DNA of 14,423 nucleotides from Baffinella frigidus (taxonomy: Eukaryota; Cryptophyceae; Cryptomonadales; Baffinellaceae). How positions within the stretch are numbered: the stretch's first letter is position 1; each line of letters starts with the position of its first letter. The notes beneath the pieces were generated by a model. It was not told the DNA's origin. It searched no databases and saw only the letters and a program-made list of their open reading frames with translations. A program made the translations under genes and the position numbers. Below, in pieces: positions 6,240-12,149 of this stretch. The DNA is taken from NCBI GenBank assembly GCA_026770585.1, contig MU647240.1, positions 55,462 through 69,884 of the forward strand. Direction: 5' to 3'.

Positions 6240-6968
6240 ATGCACCCGCCTCTCGCGCTGCGGGCGCTGGTGCTGGTGGCGTGGGCCGGGGCGTGTTGGG
6301 GGTTCGCCTCGCTGCCGCTGGAGAACACGGGGGTGTTCTCGTGGAAGAGGCCCCGGCTTGCGTCAGCCGCGCCTCGGCGGGCAGCGCTCAGCGTGAGGGT
6401 GCTGGCTGACGACGGCAACGAGGCAGACGGCAGCGAAGTGAGGGTGCAGGCGGACGACTGCTTCAGCAACGAGGCCGAGAACCTGCGGAAGATCGCGCGC
6501 CTCTCCGAGTTGCGCAGTCTGCTTCGCCGCCACAGGGCGGAGGGAATTATGGACGAGCTCCTCAAGGTCGGCGTGGAGTCGCGGTCGGACCTCGTTGACC
6601 ACTTCACCGAGAAGGACATCGACGCGCTGCCCGTCGGCCCCGTCCAGCAAAGCAAACTCCGCGCAGTGCTCTCGTCACTTGCTTCCGCGAAGGGGAAACG
6701 CTTCGTCGAAGAGAAGCTCCGCTTGACAACGTATTCTCGCGACAATCTTGAGAGGAAAATCCAGGAAACTCTGTGGAAGGTTTTCTTCATTTCCCTGGTC
6801 ACCGGCATTCTCGCAGCGACGATGATGCCCTTGATGGTCTGCATCTGGGTCCCTCTGCTCGCCTCGTATTTGTTGTACTCGGAGAAGGGGGGCGACTATT
6901 CGCTCCTCCCCCGTGCACTTTTTGAGGAATACAAAAAGTGCTCTGAGGTGAAAAAGTACCCTGCCTAG
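6240..6968 (+). CDS. Putative plastid-targeted SAM-domain membrane protein (242 aa)
   Basis: The ATG at 6240 is chosen over in-frame upstream ATGs (6030, 6090) because it directly starts a signal peptide. Residues 5-20 are hydrophobic (LALRALVLVAWAGACW), followed by G and then FASLP; a phenylalanine right after the cleavage site is the known signature of bipartite targeting to complex red-lineage plastids. Residues 30-55 are rich in R, S and A, like a transit peptide. Residues about 87-148 resemble a SAM (sterile alpha motif) domain: LLRRHRAEGIMDELLKVGV, then DLVDHFTEKDIDAL, then the basic QQSKLRAVLSSL helix. SAM domains mediate protein-protein association. Residues 155-178 are charged and probably helical, then 182-213 are strongly hydrophobic (VFFISLVTGILAATMMPLMV onward), enough for one long or two short membrane spans. 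A soluble tail ends YKKCSEVKKYPA. The role is unknown; a membrane-anchored interaction protein of the plastid is an inference. The frame is uninterrupted, so no intron is needed. Confidence 0.7.
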   Translation: MHPPLALRALVLVAWAGACWGFASLPLENTGVFSWKRPRLASAAPRRAALSVRVLADDGNEADGSEVRVQADDCFSNEAENLRKIARLSELRSLLRRHRAEGIMDELLKVGVESRSDLVDHFTEKDIDALPVGPVQQSKLRAVLSSLASAKGKRFVEEKLRLTTYSRDNLERKIQETLWKVFFISLVTGILAATMMPLMVCIWVPLLASYLLYSEKGGDYSLLPRALFEEYKKCSEVKKYPA

Positions 6969-7054
6969 GAGGATCCTAGGCTCTTAGACCTAGGAGGGTC
7001 CTAGGCTTTTAGACCTAGGAGGATCCTCGGCTCTGCCTAGGAGGATCTTAGGCT
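6962..7054. repeat. 25-bp tandem repeat starting in the stop codon
   Basis: About four units of CCTAGGAGGATCCTAGG followed by CTCTTAGA or a variant. The TAG stop of the SAM-domain gene lies in the first unit. Each unit is itself nearly palindromic (CCTAGGA-GGA-TCCTAGG). The CCTAGG block is also the core of the A and B elements. Confidence 0.85.
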
Positions 7055-7083
7055 GTGAAGAATTGGCCGATGCGTGTCGTTAC

Positions 7084-7101
7084 TCGCGAGCAACCCCTGT
7101 A
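7084..7101. mobile_element. Solo right end of an A-like element
   Basis: CGCGAGCAACCCCTGTA matches the variant right end of the neighbouring A copy (GAGCGAGCAACCCCTGTA at 7206-7223). It directly abuts that copy's left end and shares its TA, as if the second element inserted at the TA terminus of a first. Confidence 0.55.
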
Positions 7102-7223
7102 CAGTGGTACCTCGCTCATAAGAAAGCGCTCCCCATTAGGACCCTACAGTAAGGCTATGCGTAGGGCCCTCTGGCGGTCCGGGGGGGGGGGGGGTCATTT
7201 CTTATGAGCGAGCAACCCCTGTA
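7100..7223. mobile_element. Family A element, variant copy
   Basis: Left end TACAGTGGTACCTCGCTCAT, then AAGAAAG; right end TTTCTTATGAGCGAGCAACC, then CCTGTA. The usual GGTACC near the right end has become GCAACC. A run of 13 G lies in the right arm. TA flanks both ends. Confidence 0.8.
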
Positions 7224-7230
7224 AGAGGTC

Positions 7231-7665
7231 ACTCTCTCTGAAGAAGACTGCTGTTCATAAAGGTCTCTCTCTCTCTGGAATAACTGTCTCTCTCTCTGGA
7301 ATAAAGGTCTCTCTCTCTCTGGAATAAAGGTCTCTCTCTCTCTCTGGAATAAAGGTCTCTCTCTTTCTGGAATCAAGGTCTCTCTCTCTCTGGAATAAAG
7401 GTCTCTCTCTCTCTCTCTGGAATAAAAGTCTCTACCTCTCTGGAATCTAGGTCTCTCTCTCTTTCTGGAATAAAGGTCTCTTTCTCTCTCTCTGGGAAAA
7501 AGGTCTCTTATCTTTTTCTCGAATAAAGGTCTCTCTCTCTTTCTGGAATAAAGGTCTTTTTCTTTTCGTGGAATAAAGGTCTTACCCTTTCTGGAATACA
7601 GGTCTCTCTCTCTGTTTTTGGAATTTATTATAAAGGTCTCTCTCTTCCTCTCTCGTTAAGGTCTG
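7231..7665. repeat. CT-rich minisatellite with GGAATAAAGG units
   Basis: About 17 units of TCTGGAATAAAGGTCTCTCT of varying length (roughly 21-30 bp, depending on the CT tract). Units degrade towards the right end. Minus-strand translation gives arginine-glutamate-rich peptides (PLFQRERE), which I regard as repeat translation, not a protein. Confidence 0.9.
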
Positions 7666-7687
7666 GTCTCCTTTCGTGCACAGCATC

Positions 7688-7738
7688 CTTTAGGTCCTTT
7701 AGGTTCTTCGAGCTCCCAACATAGGCGGACACTGGAAC
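7688..7738 (-). pseudogene. Duplicated coding-like fragment VRLCWELEEPKGPKG, copy 1
   Basis: The minus strand reads SSSVRLCWELEEPKGPKG. The same 51 bp recurs at 8741-8791 with two differences, only one of which changes the peptide (S to G). I do not recognise the family. The sharp boundaries on both sides suggest a duplicated exon piece. Confidence 0.5.
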
Positions 7739-7815
7739 TTATCTTCAGAAAAGCCATTTCGTACACACTGATTATGAAGGTCTATCACCTTCAAGGTGTG
7801 CCAGTCGTGTGCATG

Positions 7816-7920
7816 TATCCCTTAAGTGCCCAGTAGGCTCAAACGCCCTACCGTAGGGCCCTAGGACCTACCTAGGACCTGTTGGCGGTCAAATTTGACC
7901 GCGTGACCACTTAAGGGATC
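7816..7920. mobile_element. Family B element, copy 2
   Basis: The ends are TATCCCTTAAGTGCC and GACCACTTAAGGGATC; the right flank has TC instead of TA. Its palindrome near the right end is GCGGTCAAATTTGACCGC, unrelated in sequence to that of copy 1 but equally perfect. Relative to copy 1 this copy is in reverse orientation. Confidence 0.75.
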
Positions 7921-7948
7921 TGTGTGTTCTCGGCGCGCACGGCACCGC

Positions 7949-8170
7949 TCCAGGGGTACCTCGCTTATCCCTTGAGTGGCGAGTAGGCTCATACGCCCTA
8001 CGGTAGGGCCCTAGGACCTGCCTACGGCGAGTTAGGGCGATTAATCGCCCGTCCGCCACTTAAGGGATAAGAAACCGCCTCCCCCTAGGACCCTACAGTA
8101 GGACCATGCCTAGGGTCCTGTGGTGGTCCTAGGAGGGGGGGCGGTTTCTTATGAGCGAGGTACCCCTGTA
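7949..8170. mobile_element. Family A element split by a nested B element
   Basis: The left terminal repeat CAGGGGTACCTCGCT (7951-7965) is interrupted by a complete B element (7966-8069) and resumes with AGAAACCGCCTCC at 8070. The right end is complete at 8170. The B copy sits at the TA of the A terminal repeat (normally TCATAAGAAA), so this A copy was there first. The left flank is TC, not TA. Confidence 0.85.
7966..8069. mobile_element. Family B element nested in an A element
   Basis: The ends are TATCCCTTGAGTGGCG and CGCCACTTAAGGGATA, TA on both sides. It contains the palindrome GGGCGATTAATCGCCC near the right end, a third version of the B palindrome. Orientation is reversed relative to the copy at 1995. 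Confidence 0.85.
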
Positions 8171-8232
8171 CTCTTCTCGACCCCTGCTTCAATTCGTTTG
8201 CAGACGCCTCCTTCCTAAGCGCCCCCTCCCCC

Positions 8233-8364
8233 TACAGGGGTACCTCGCTCATAAGACCTCCCCCCCCCCTAGGACCACCATAGGACCCTAGGCATGGTCC
8301 TGCTGTAGGGTCCTAGGGGGTGGCGCTTTCTTATGCGCGAGGCTTATGCGCGAGGTACCCCTGC
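8233..8364. mobile_element. Family A element with a duplicated right end
   Basis: Complete left end with TA. The right end contains a 13-bp tandem duplication (TTATGCGCGAGGC, then TTATGCGCGAGG) and ends CCCCTG-CA, so the flanking TA is altered to CA. An ATCT microsatellite starts right at this end. Confidence 0.75.
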
Positions 8365-8405
8365 ATCTATCTATCTATCTATGTATCTATCTATCTATCT
8401 ATTTA
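8364..8405. repeat. ATCT microsatellite
   Basis: About ten ATCT units with one ATGT interruption, starting at the end of the A element. Microsatellites often nucleate at element ends; the adjacency here is direct. Confidence 0.9.
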
Positions 8406-8442
8406 TGGTGTACCCCCACGAAGCCTGGCCACGCATCATTTT

Positions 8443-8559
8443 CCAACCCACACAGCTTCAATCCTCTCCATCCATCCTAAGTGGACCCCCAAGTGGACCA
8501 AATCGAAGATGGAGCTTGGCCCCGCGTCATCCCCCAACCCACACAGCTTCAATCCTCTC
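8443..8559. repeat. 26-bp direct repeat CCAACCCACACAGCTTCAAT
   Basis: CCAACCCACACAGCTTCAAT plus CCTCTC occurs at 8443 and 8534, 91 bp apart, with weaker similarity upstream (GCCTGGCCACGCATCATT and GCTTGGCCCCGCGTCATC). The duplicated unit is therefore about 50 bp. The minus strand reads RIEAVWVGK or RIEAVWVGG across the two copies, but I do not recognise a gene. Confidence 0.7.
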
Positions 8560-8740
8560 AACTCCTCCTCCACTTCGTCCTGCGCATCAGCATCTTCCAC
8601 TGTGGTGCAACCACTTACCAGAGGCCGAGTCCCCCCCCCCCACCGGAAATCCGGGGGAAATTCCAAGTGGTAACCAGAGTAATGAATACGAGAGATCGGT
8701 CATTTATTGCCAAACAACCAGCGTCAGCGCCGCACATGCC

Positions 8741-8791
8741 CTTTAGGTCCTTTAGGTTCTTCGAGCTCCCAACATAGGCGGACACCGGAAC
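8741..8791 (-). pseudogene. Duplicated coding-like fragment VRLCWELEEPKGPKG, copy 2
   Basis: Partner of 7688-7738, 1,053 bp away in the same orientation; the minus strand reads SSGVRLCWELEEPKGPKG. The flanking sequences of the two copies are unrelated. Confidence 0.5.
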
Positions 8792-8840
8792 TGGTTCTGC
8801 TGCGCATTATGCCACTACCTTACCAAGTGTCGGGCCGATC

Positions 8841-8892
8841 ATACGAGCATTTCCCGGATGGATTCCATACAAGCATTTCCCGGATGGATTCC
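8841..8892. repeat. 26-bp tandem duplication
   Basis: ATACGAGCATTTCCCGGATG plus GATTCC is followed at once by the same unit with one base changed (ATACAAGC). Confidence 0.85.
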
Positions 8893-9116
8893 AACTCCAC
8901 CTCCTACAGCAAAGGATAAGATTCTAGTACGAAAGCCTTCTAAGTGGTTGGTGGACACGACGGAGGTGTACAGAAATCCCCCTAAGTGGTTGGGGAATTC
9001 CCCATAAATTGACGGCCACCTAGCCACCGAGGTACCTCGCTGCGAAGACGGTGATGGGAGGATCCCCCCTCCCAGAGTCGGAGTCGGAGTTCCCATCCTA
9101 CCCACACTACCCACAG

Positions 9117-9300
9117 ATGTGCGAGGCTGTACGGCAAACCCAGGTCTAGTTGAATGTGCGAGGCTGTACAGGGGTACCTCGCTCACAAGAAACGACCCCC
9201 CCCCTACTAGGACCACCATAGGGCCCTGCTGTAGGGTCCTAGGGGGCGTTGGTTTCTTGTGAGCGAGGTACCCCTGTACGGCAAACCCAAGTCTAGTTGC
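9117..9300. repeat. 37-bp tandem duplication, one copy empty and one filled by an A element
   Basis: Copy 1 (9117-9153) reads ATGTGCGAGGCTG-TA-CGGCAAACCCAGG and on to TAGTTGA. Copy 2 starts at 9154 with the same ATGTGCGAGGCTG-TA, is interrupted by an A element (9167-9278), and resumes TA-CGGCAAACCCAAGTCTAG. The empty copy thus shows the exact pre-insertion site. Confidence 0.85.
9167..9278. mobile_element. Family A element in a duplicated target
   Basis: Terminal repeats carry the paired change CTCACAAGAAA and TTTCTTGTGAG, in place of CATAAG and CTTATG in other copies, so both arms changed together. TA is present on both sides, against a single TA in the empty duplicate at 9130-9131. This copy lacks part of the usual central core and is shorter (112 bp). 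Confidence 0.85.
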
Positions 9301-9373
9301 CTAGGACCAGACTAGGTGCCTACAGTGTAGGGCACTTCTGGGGATACGGCCACGTGTAGGTGCGGCCCTTCTG

Positions 9374-9494
9374 TACAGGGGTGCCTCGCTCATAAGAAAG
9401 CGCCCCCCCCCAGGATCCTACAGTAGGCATACGCCTAGGGTCCAATGGTGGTCCTAGGGGGGTCGCGGTTTCTTATGCGCGAGGTACCCCTGTA
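9374..9494. mobile_element. Family A element, copy at 9374
   Basis: The left end CAGGGGTGCCTCGCTCATAA has one change; the right end is TTTCTTATGCGCGAGGTACC plus CCTG. TA on both sides. The flanks are direct repeats of about 17 bp, TAGGTGCGGCCCTTCTG on the left and TAGGCGCGGCCCTTGTC on the right, so this copy also sits at the boundary of a duplicated sequence. Confidence 0.85.
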
Positions 9495-9552
9495 GGCGCG
9501 GCCCTTGTCTTTTTCTAGTGGACGTGAAGACTCCGGCCATCCTACACGGGAC

Positions 9553-9672
9553 TACAGGGGTACCTTGCTCATAAGAAACTGCCCCCCCCCAGGGCCACCA
9601 TAGGGCCCTAGGCATGGGCCTACTGTAGGGTCCTAGGGGGAGGCAGTTTCTTATGAGCGAGGTACCCCTGTA
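9553..9672. mobile_element. Family A element, copy at 9553
   Basis: Left end TACAGGGGTACCTTGCTCAT; complete right end. Sub-terminal arms AAACTGCC and GGCAGTTT match each other. Its right TA is also the left TA of a B element, so one inserted at the terminal TA of the other. The left flank TCCGGCCATCCTACACGG also occurs at 570-587, next to the copy at 429. Confidence 0.85.
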
Positions 9673-9776
9673 TCCCTGAAGTGGCGAAGGGGTCAAAATT
9701 GACCTCCTAGAGGTCCTAGGCAGGTCCTAGGGCCCTACCGTAGGGCGTATGCGCCTACTCGCCACTTTAAGGGATA
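9671..9776. mobile_element. Family B element, copy 4
   Basis: The ends are TATCCCTGAAGTGGCG and CGCCACTTTAAGGGATA. The palindrome position holds GGTCAAAATTGACC, arms of 6 bp with an AA mismatch in the centre. It directly abuts the A element on its left. Confidence 0.8.
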
Positions 9777-9837
9777 TCCCCAGAAGACTAGGTGCTGTGC
9801 GGGACACTCTACTTTAGACGTGACCGGGAGCAATCAT

Positions 9838-9927
9838 AAGTTGACACCCTCGCAGAATAGCCCGAAAACGGGCTTTTCTTCCAAAAGTTGACCTCGCGGC
9901 ACTGGGGAGTTGACTTTTGCGATTGAC
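9838..9927. repeat. AAGTTGAC motifs and a short stem
   Basis: AGTTGAC occurs three times (near 9839, 9886 and 9909), with the stem AGCCCG-AAAA-CGGGCT between the first two. A related inverted pair AAGTTGAC / GTCAACTT lies near 12052-12091, also upstream of a C element. No function can be assigned. Confidence 0.4.
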
Positions 9928-9969
9928 CACCCTCAGGTCTAGCGTAGGGAGTTAGAGTCGCCCATCTAC

Positions 9970-10130
9970 CCACACGGCGGGCTACGAAGGGATTTTCGGG
10001 CACTCAGTGCCCAAGTTTCCGTTTCCTTATCCGTAGGAACCCCCCTGTGCCCCTACGGGTTGCCTACCGTAGGATCGTAGGTCTTATCGCTTAGGGGTTA
10101 TTCAAAATCCCTTCGAAGTCCGCTGTGTGG
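9970..10130 (+). mobile_element. Family C foldback element, complete copy
   Basis: Terminal inverted repeats of about 28 bp: CCACACGGCGGGCTACGAAG, then GGATTTTC, against the complement of AAATCCCTTCGAAGTCCGC, then TGTGTGG. An inner stem CGGGCACTCAGTGCCC and the core CCCCTACGGGTTGCCTACCG follow. No clear target duplication was found. 161 bp, no coding potential. Confidence 0.8.
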
Positions 10131-10255
10131 ATAGGAGTGCGAGGACCCAGGCCAGGACGAGCCCGCCTCGGAAGGACGTTGGAGCCACTGCTCTATATCG
10201 GGCGGAATGTATCTTGGAAATACATTTTGGGAACTCAGTGGGAGAGTGTCTCGAA
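10131..10255. other. No feature seen
   Basis: Short spacer between C and B elements, without repeats or coding signal that I can support. Confidence 0.5.
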
Positions 10256-10359
10256 TACCCCTTAAGTGGCGGACGGGCGAATATTCGCCCCAACTCGCCC
10301 TAGGCAGGTCCTAGGGCCCTACCGTAGGGTGTATGAGCCTGCTCGCCACTTAAGGGATA
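10256..10359. mobile_element. Family B element, copy 5
   Basis: Nearly identical to the copy at 1995, including the palindrome GGGCGAATATTCGCCC, with ends TACCCCTTAAGTGGCG and CGCCACTTAAGGGATA and TA on both sides. The close match to a copy 8 kb away suggests recent activity of this subtype. Confidence 0.85.
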
Positions 10360-10450
10360 TAACACCTCCCAGCTCCCGACACCACATGGACTTGGACATC
10401 TTCTGCACACATGACTTCCCTCTCTCTCCCTCTGTCTCTCTGTCTCTCTC

Positions 10451-10495
<45 letters not shown>

Positions 10496-10535
10496 CTCTC
10501 TCATGCTCTCTCTCTCTCTCGCATGCTCTGTCTGG

Positions 10536-10584
<49 letters not shown>

Positions 10585-10587
10585 TCT

Positions 10588-10670
10588 CTAAATCAAGGAC
10601 CCCGAATAGCGGACATTCCCCTTGGTGTCGTACGTCATCCGAGCACGCACCCCCTTCGCGATCCCGCTCT
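10588..10670 (-). pseudogene. Terminal exon copy 1 in the CT block
   Basis: The minus strand reads ESGIAKGVRARMTYDTKGN, then VRYSGSLI and a TAG stop at 10588-10590. Upstream it dissolves into a (GA)n tract at the codons for ES. Relative to copy 2 it differs at five third positions without changing the residue, plus one V/I change. Confidence 0.55.
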
Positions 10671-10757
10671 CTCTCCCCCGCTCGCTCGCTCTCTCTCGCT
10701 CTCTCTCTGCCCCCCCCCCCTCTCTCCCTCTCTCGCTCTCTCGCTCTCTCCCTCCCC

Positions 10758-10787
<30 letters not shown>

Positions 10788-10788
<1 letters not shown>

Positions 10789-10870
10789 TAAATCAAAGAC
10801 CCCGAGTAGCGGATGTTGCCCTTGGTGTCGTAAGTCATCCGAGCACGCACCCCCTTCGCGATCCCGCTCT
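10788..10870 (-). pseudogene. Terminal exon copy 2 in the CT block
   Basis: Reads ESGIAKGVRARMTYDTKGN, then IRYSGSLI and stop. It is bounded by CA repeats after the stop and by GA repeats upstream, like copy 1. Confidence 0.55.
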
Positions 10871-10966
10871 CTCTCTCTCGCTCGCTCTATCTCTCTCTCT
10901 CGCTCTCTCTCTCTCTCCCCCCCCCCCTCTCTCGCTCTCCCGCTCGCTCTCTCTCTCTCTCCCTCC

Positions 10967-10998
<32 letters not shown>

Positions 10999-10999
<1 letters not shown>

Positions 11000-11105
11000 T
11001 AAATCAAAGAACCCGAGTAGCGGATGTTGCCCTTGGTGTCATACGTCATGCGCGCACGCACCCCCTTCGCGATCCCGCTCTCGAACCGCACCTCGCTCGA
11101 CACCC
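10999..11105 (-). CDS. Terminal exon copy 3, best preserved; product unknown
   Basis: This copy extends further upstream than the other two: after a possible acceptor (GATACAG, ending at 11106) the minus strand reads VSSEVRFESGIAKGVRARM, then TYDTKGNIRYSGSLI and TAG at 10999-11001. The peptide matches copy 2 exactly where they overlap, while the DNA differs at five third codon positions. I do not recognise the domain; the spacing of Y and G residues recalls beta-hairpin repeats such as MORN, but the motif is not convincing. No upstream exon was identified; the duplicated region at 11129-11525 lies immediately upstream. It could be the last exon of a live gene or a relic. Confidence 0.5.
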
Positions 11106-11128
11106 CTGTATCGAGAGTTTACGGTTTA

Positions 11129-11525
11129 GGTTTTGCACTTTGGGCAACCCCGTGCACAGTCCTTGCCTACCACATTGGAGGGCAGTTACAAGCCAGCTAG
11201 GAGGAGAGTGACCTTGAAGGAGCGGTCAATGCTTTACGATAGTGAGAGGATGTCAAAGGAGCCTACAACCTCTACACGGTTTGGGGTTTGGGGCTGTTCT
11301 CTCTCTCTCTCGGCGTCTTGTGGCCTAGACGCCTTGGACCTGATGGTGAACCAGTATCTCTCAGGGTTTACGGTTCCGCGGATGGGGGGAGTACCGTGTC
11401 GTCCTTTGCACTTGAGGCAACCTGTTGCACAGTCCTTGCCTACCACATTGGAGGGCAGTTACAAGCCAGCTAGGAGGAGAGTGGCCGTTTGTACAGTCCC
11501 TTGAAGGAGCGGTCAATGCTTCACG
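11129..11525. repeat. Direct duplication, units about 273 bp apart
   Basis: The units are about 11129-11245 and 11402-11525. They share AGTCCTTGCCTACCACATTG followed by GAGGGCAGTTACAAGCCAGC and AGGAGAGTG, then CTTGAAGGAGCGGTCAATGC. Both include GGTTTACGGTT just upstream. The minus strand reads NVVGKDCARGCPKCK in one and NVVGKDCATGCLKCK in the other, keeping three cysteines (C-x3-C-x2-C). I do not recognise a protein family. Confidence 0.7.
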
Positions 11526-11667
11526 ATGTTGATAGGATGTCGAGGGATCTTTTGGGGTTTAGGCACACCCGCCCACCCCTCCGGGGTTCCAACCACACAA
11601 AAGAACCATCCCACACTAAATTGCGTTCGTTCCGAAAAATTCGTTTGATACAGGGCAGCTGTGGTGG

Positions 11668-11788
11668 TTCAGGGGTACCTCGCTCATAAGAAACCGCCCC
11701 CCCCTAGAACCCTACAGTAGGCCCATGCCTAGGGCCCTATGCTGGTCAAAGGGGGGGGGCAGTTTCTTATGAGCGAGGTACCCCTGTA
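11668..11788. mobile_element. Family A element, copy at 11668
   Basis: Both terminal repeats are complete. The left flank reads TTCAGGGG rather than TACAGGGG, so the left TA is lost, while the right TA remains. Confidence 0.8.
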
Positions 11789-11834
11789 TTGGTAAAGGTA
11801 TCTCTCCTTGATCAGACACGCACTGCCGGAAGGT

Positions 11835-12019
11835 CTACTACTGCAAAGCCACAGGGGAAGTCTCAATTTCTCTGGACACGACACTATTGTTGCCTTTTGA
11901 CGATTTCTGGTCATGTCCTGGGGCAGAAATTGCATTTTGAGGTGAAAATGGCTCCAAAGTAGCGGAAGCAAATGCTTCCGCTACTTTTTGACACTTCCCC
12001 TGGGGATTTCCAGTAGTGG
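11835..12019. mobile_element. Fourth foldback element (family D), 185 bp
   Basis: Imperfect terminal inverted repeats of 32 bp (27 matches): left 11835-11866 starting CTACTACTGCAAAGCC, right 11988-12019 ending GGATTTCCAGTAGTGG. Inside is a perfect hairpin AAAGTAGCGGAAGC / GCTTCCGCTACTTT (11956-11987) with loop AAAT. No second copy is seen in the window and no clear target duplication, so element status is an inference from structure alone. Confidence 0.5.
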
Positions 12020-12149
12020 CTCTTCTTCCCTCTGGTCGGCCGGCTACGCCTAAGTTGACATGCTGGGTTTCTGGTACCAACCCGTCAACTTTGGGGCGAA
12101 AACGAGCCCCGGCGCACCAAATTGGCTAGACCAAATAGACTGAGACATA

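Larger units (their letters stand above)
10418..11000. repeat. CT/CA microsatellite block
   Basis: Long (CT)n tracts with CCCC and GCTC interruptions, each of the last two ending in (CA)n. The tracts are broken by copies of a coding-like 80-bp segment starting at 10588, 10788 and 10999. All long serine-leucine or arginine-glutamate frames here are microsatellite translation. Confidence 0.9.

Noticed and set aside
6179-6844. Minus-strand frame of 221 codons opposite the SAM-domain gene
   Set aside because: It is an antisense shadow; the plus strand has a signal peptide, domain and membrane segment.
99-8170. A and B elements as a CRISPR array or bacterial intergenic repeat
   Set aside because: Spacing is irregular, units are inverted-repeat elements with TA flanks, and the surroundings are eukaryotic.
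9028-9046. GAGGTACCTCGCTGCGAAG as a further A end
   Set aside because: Only about 11 bases match the A end and GAGGTACCTC is itself a palindrome; the CATAAG part and the other end are missing.
10266-11129. Long plus-strand frame rich in SLSLSL across the CT tracts, and the minus-strand ERER frames
   Set aside because: They are translations of a CT/GA microsatellite; the only coding-like signal is the short minus-strand exon copies between the tracts.
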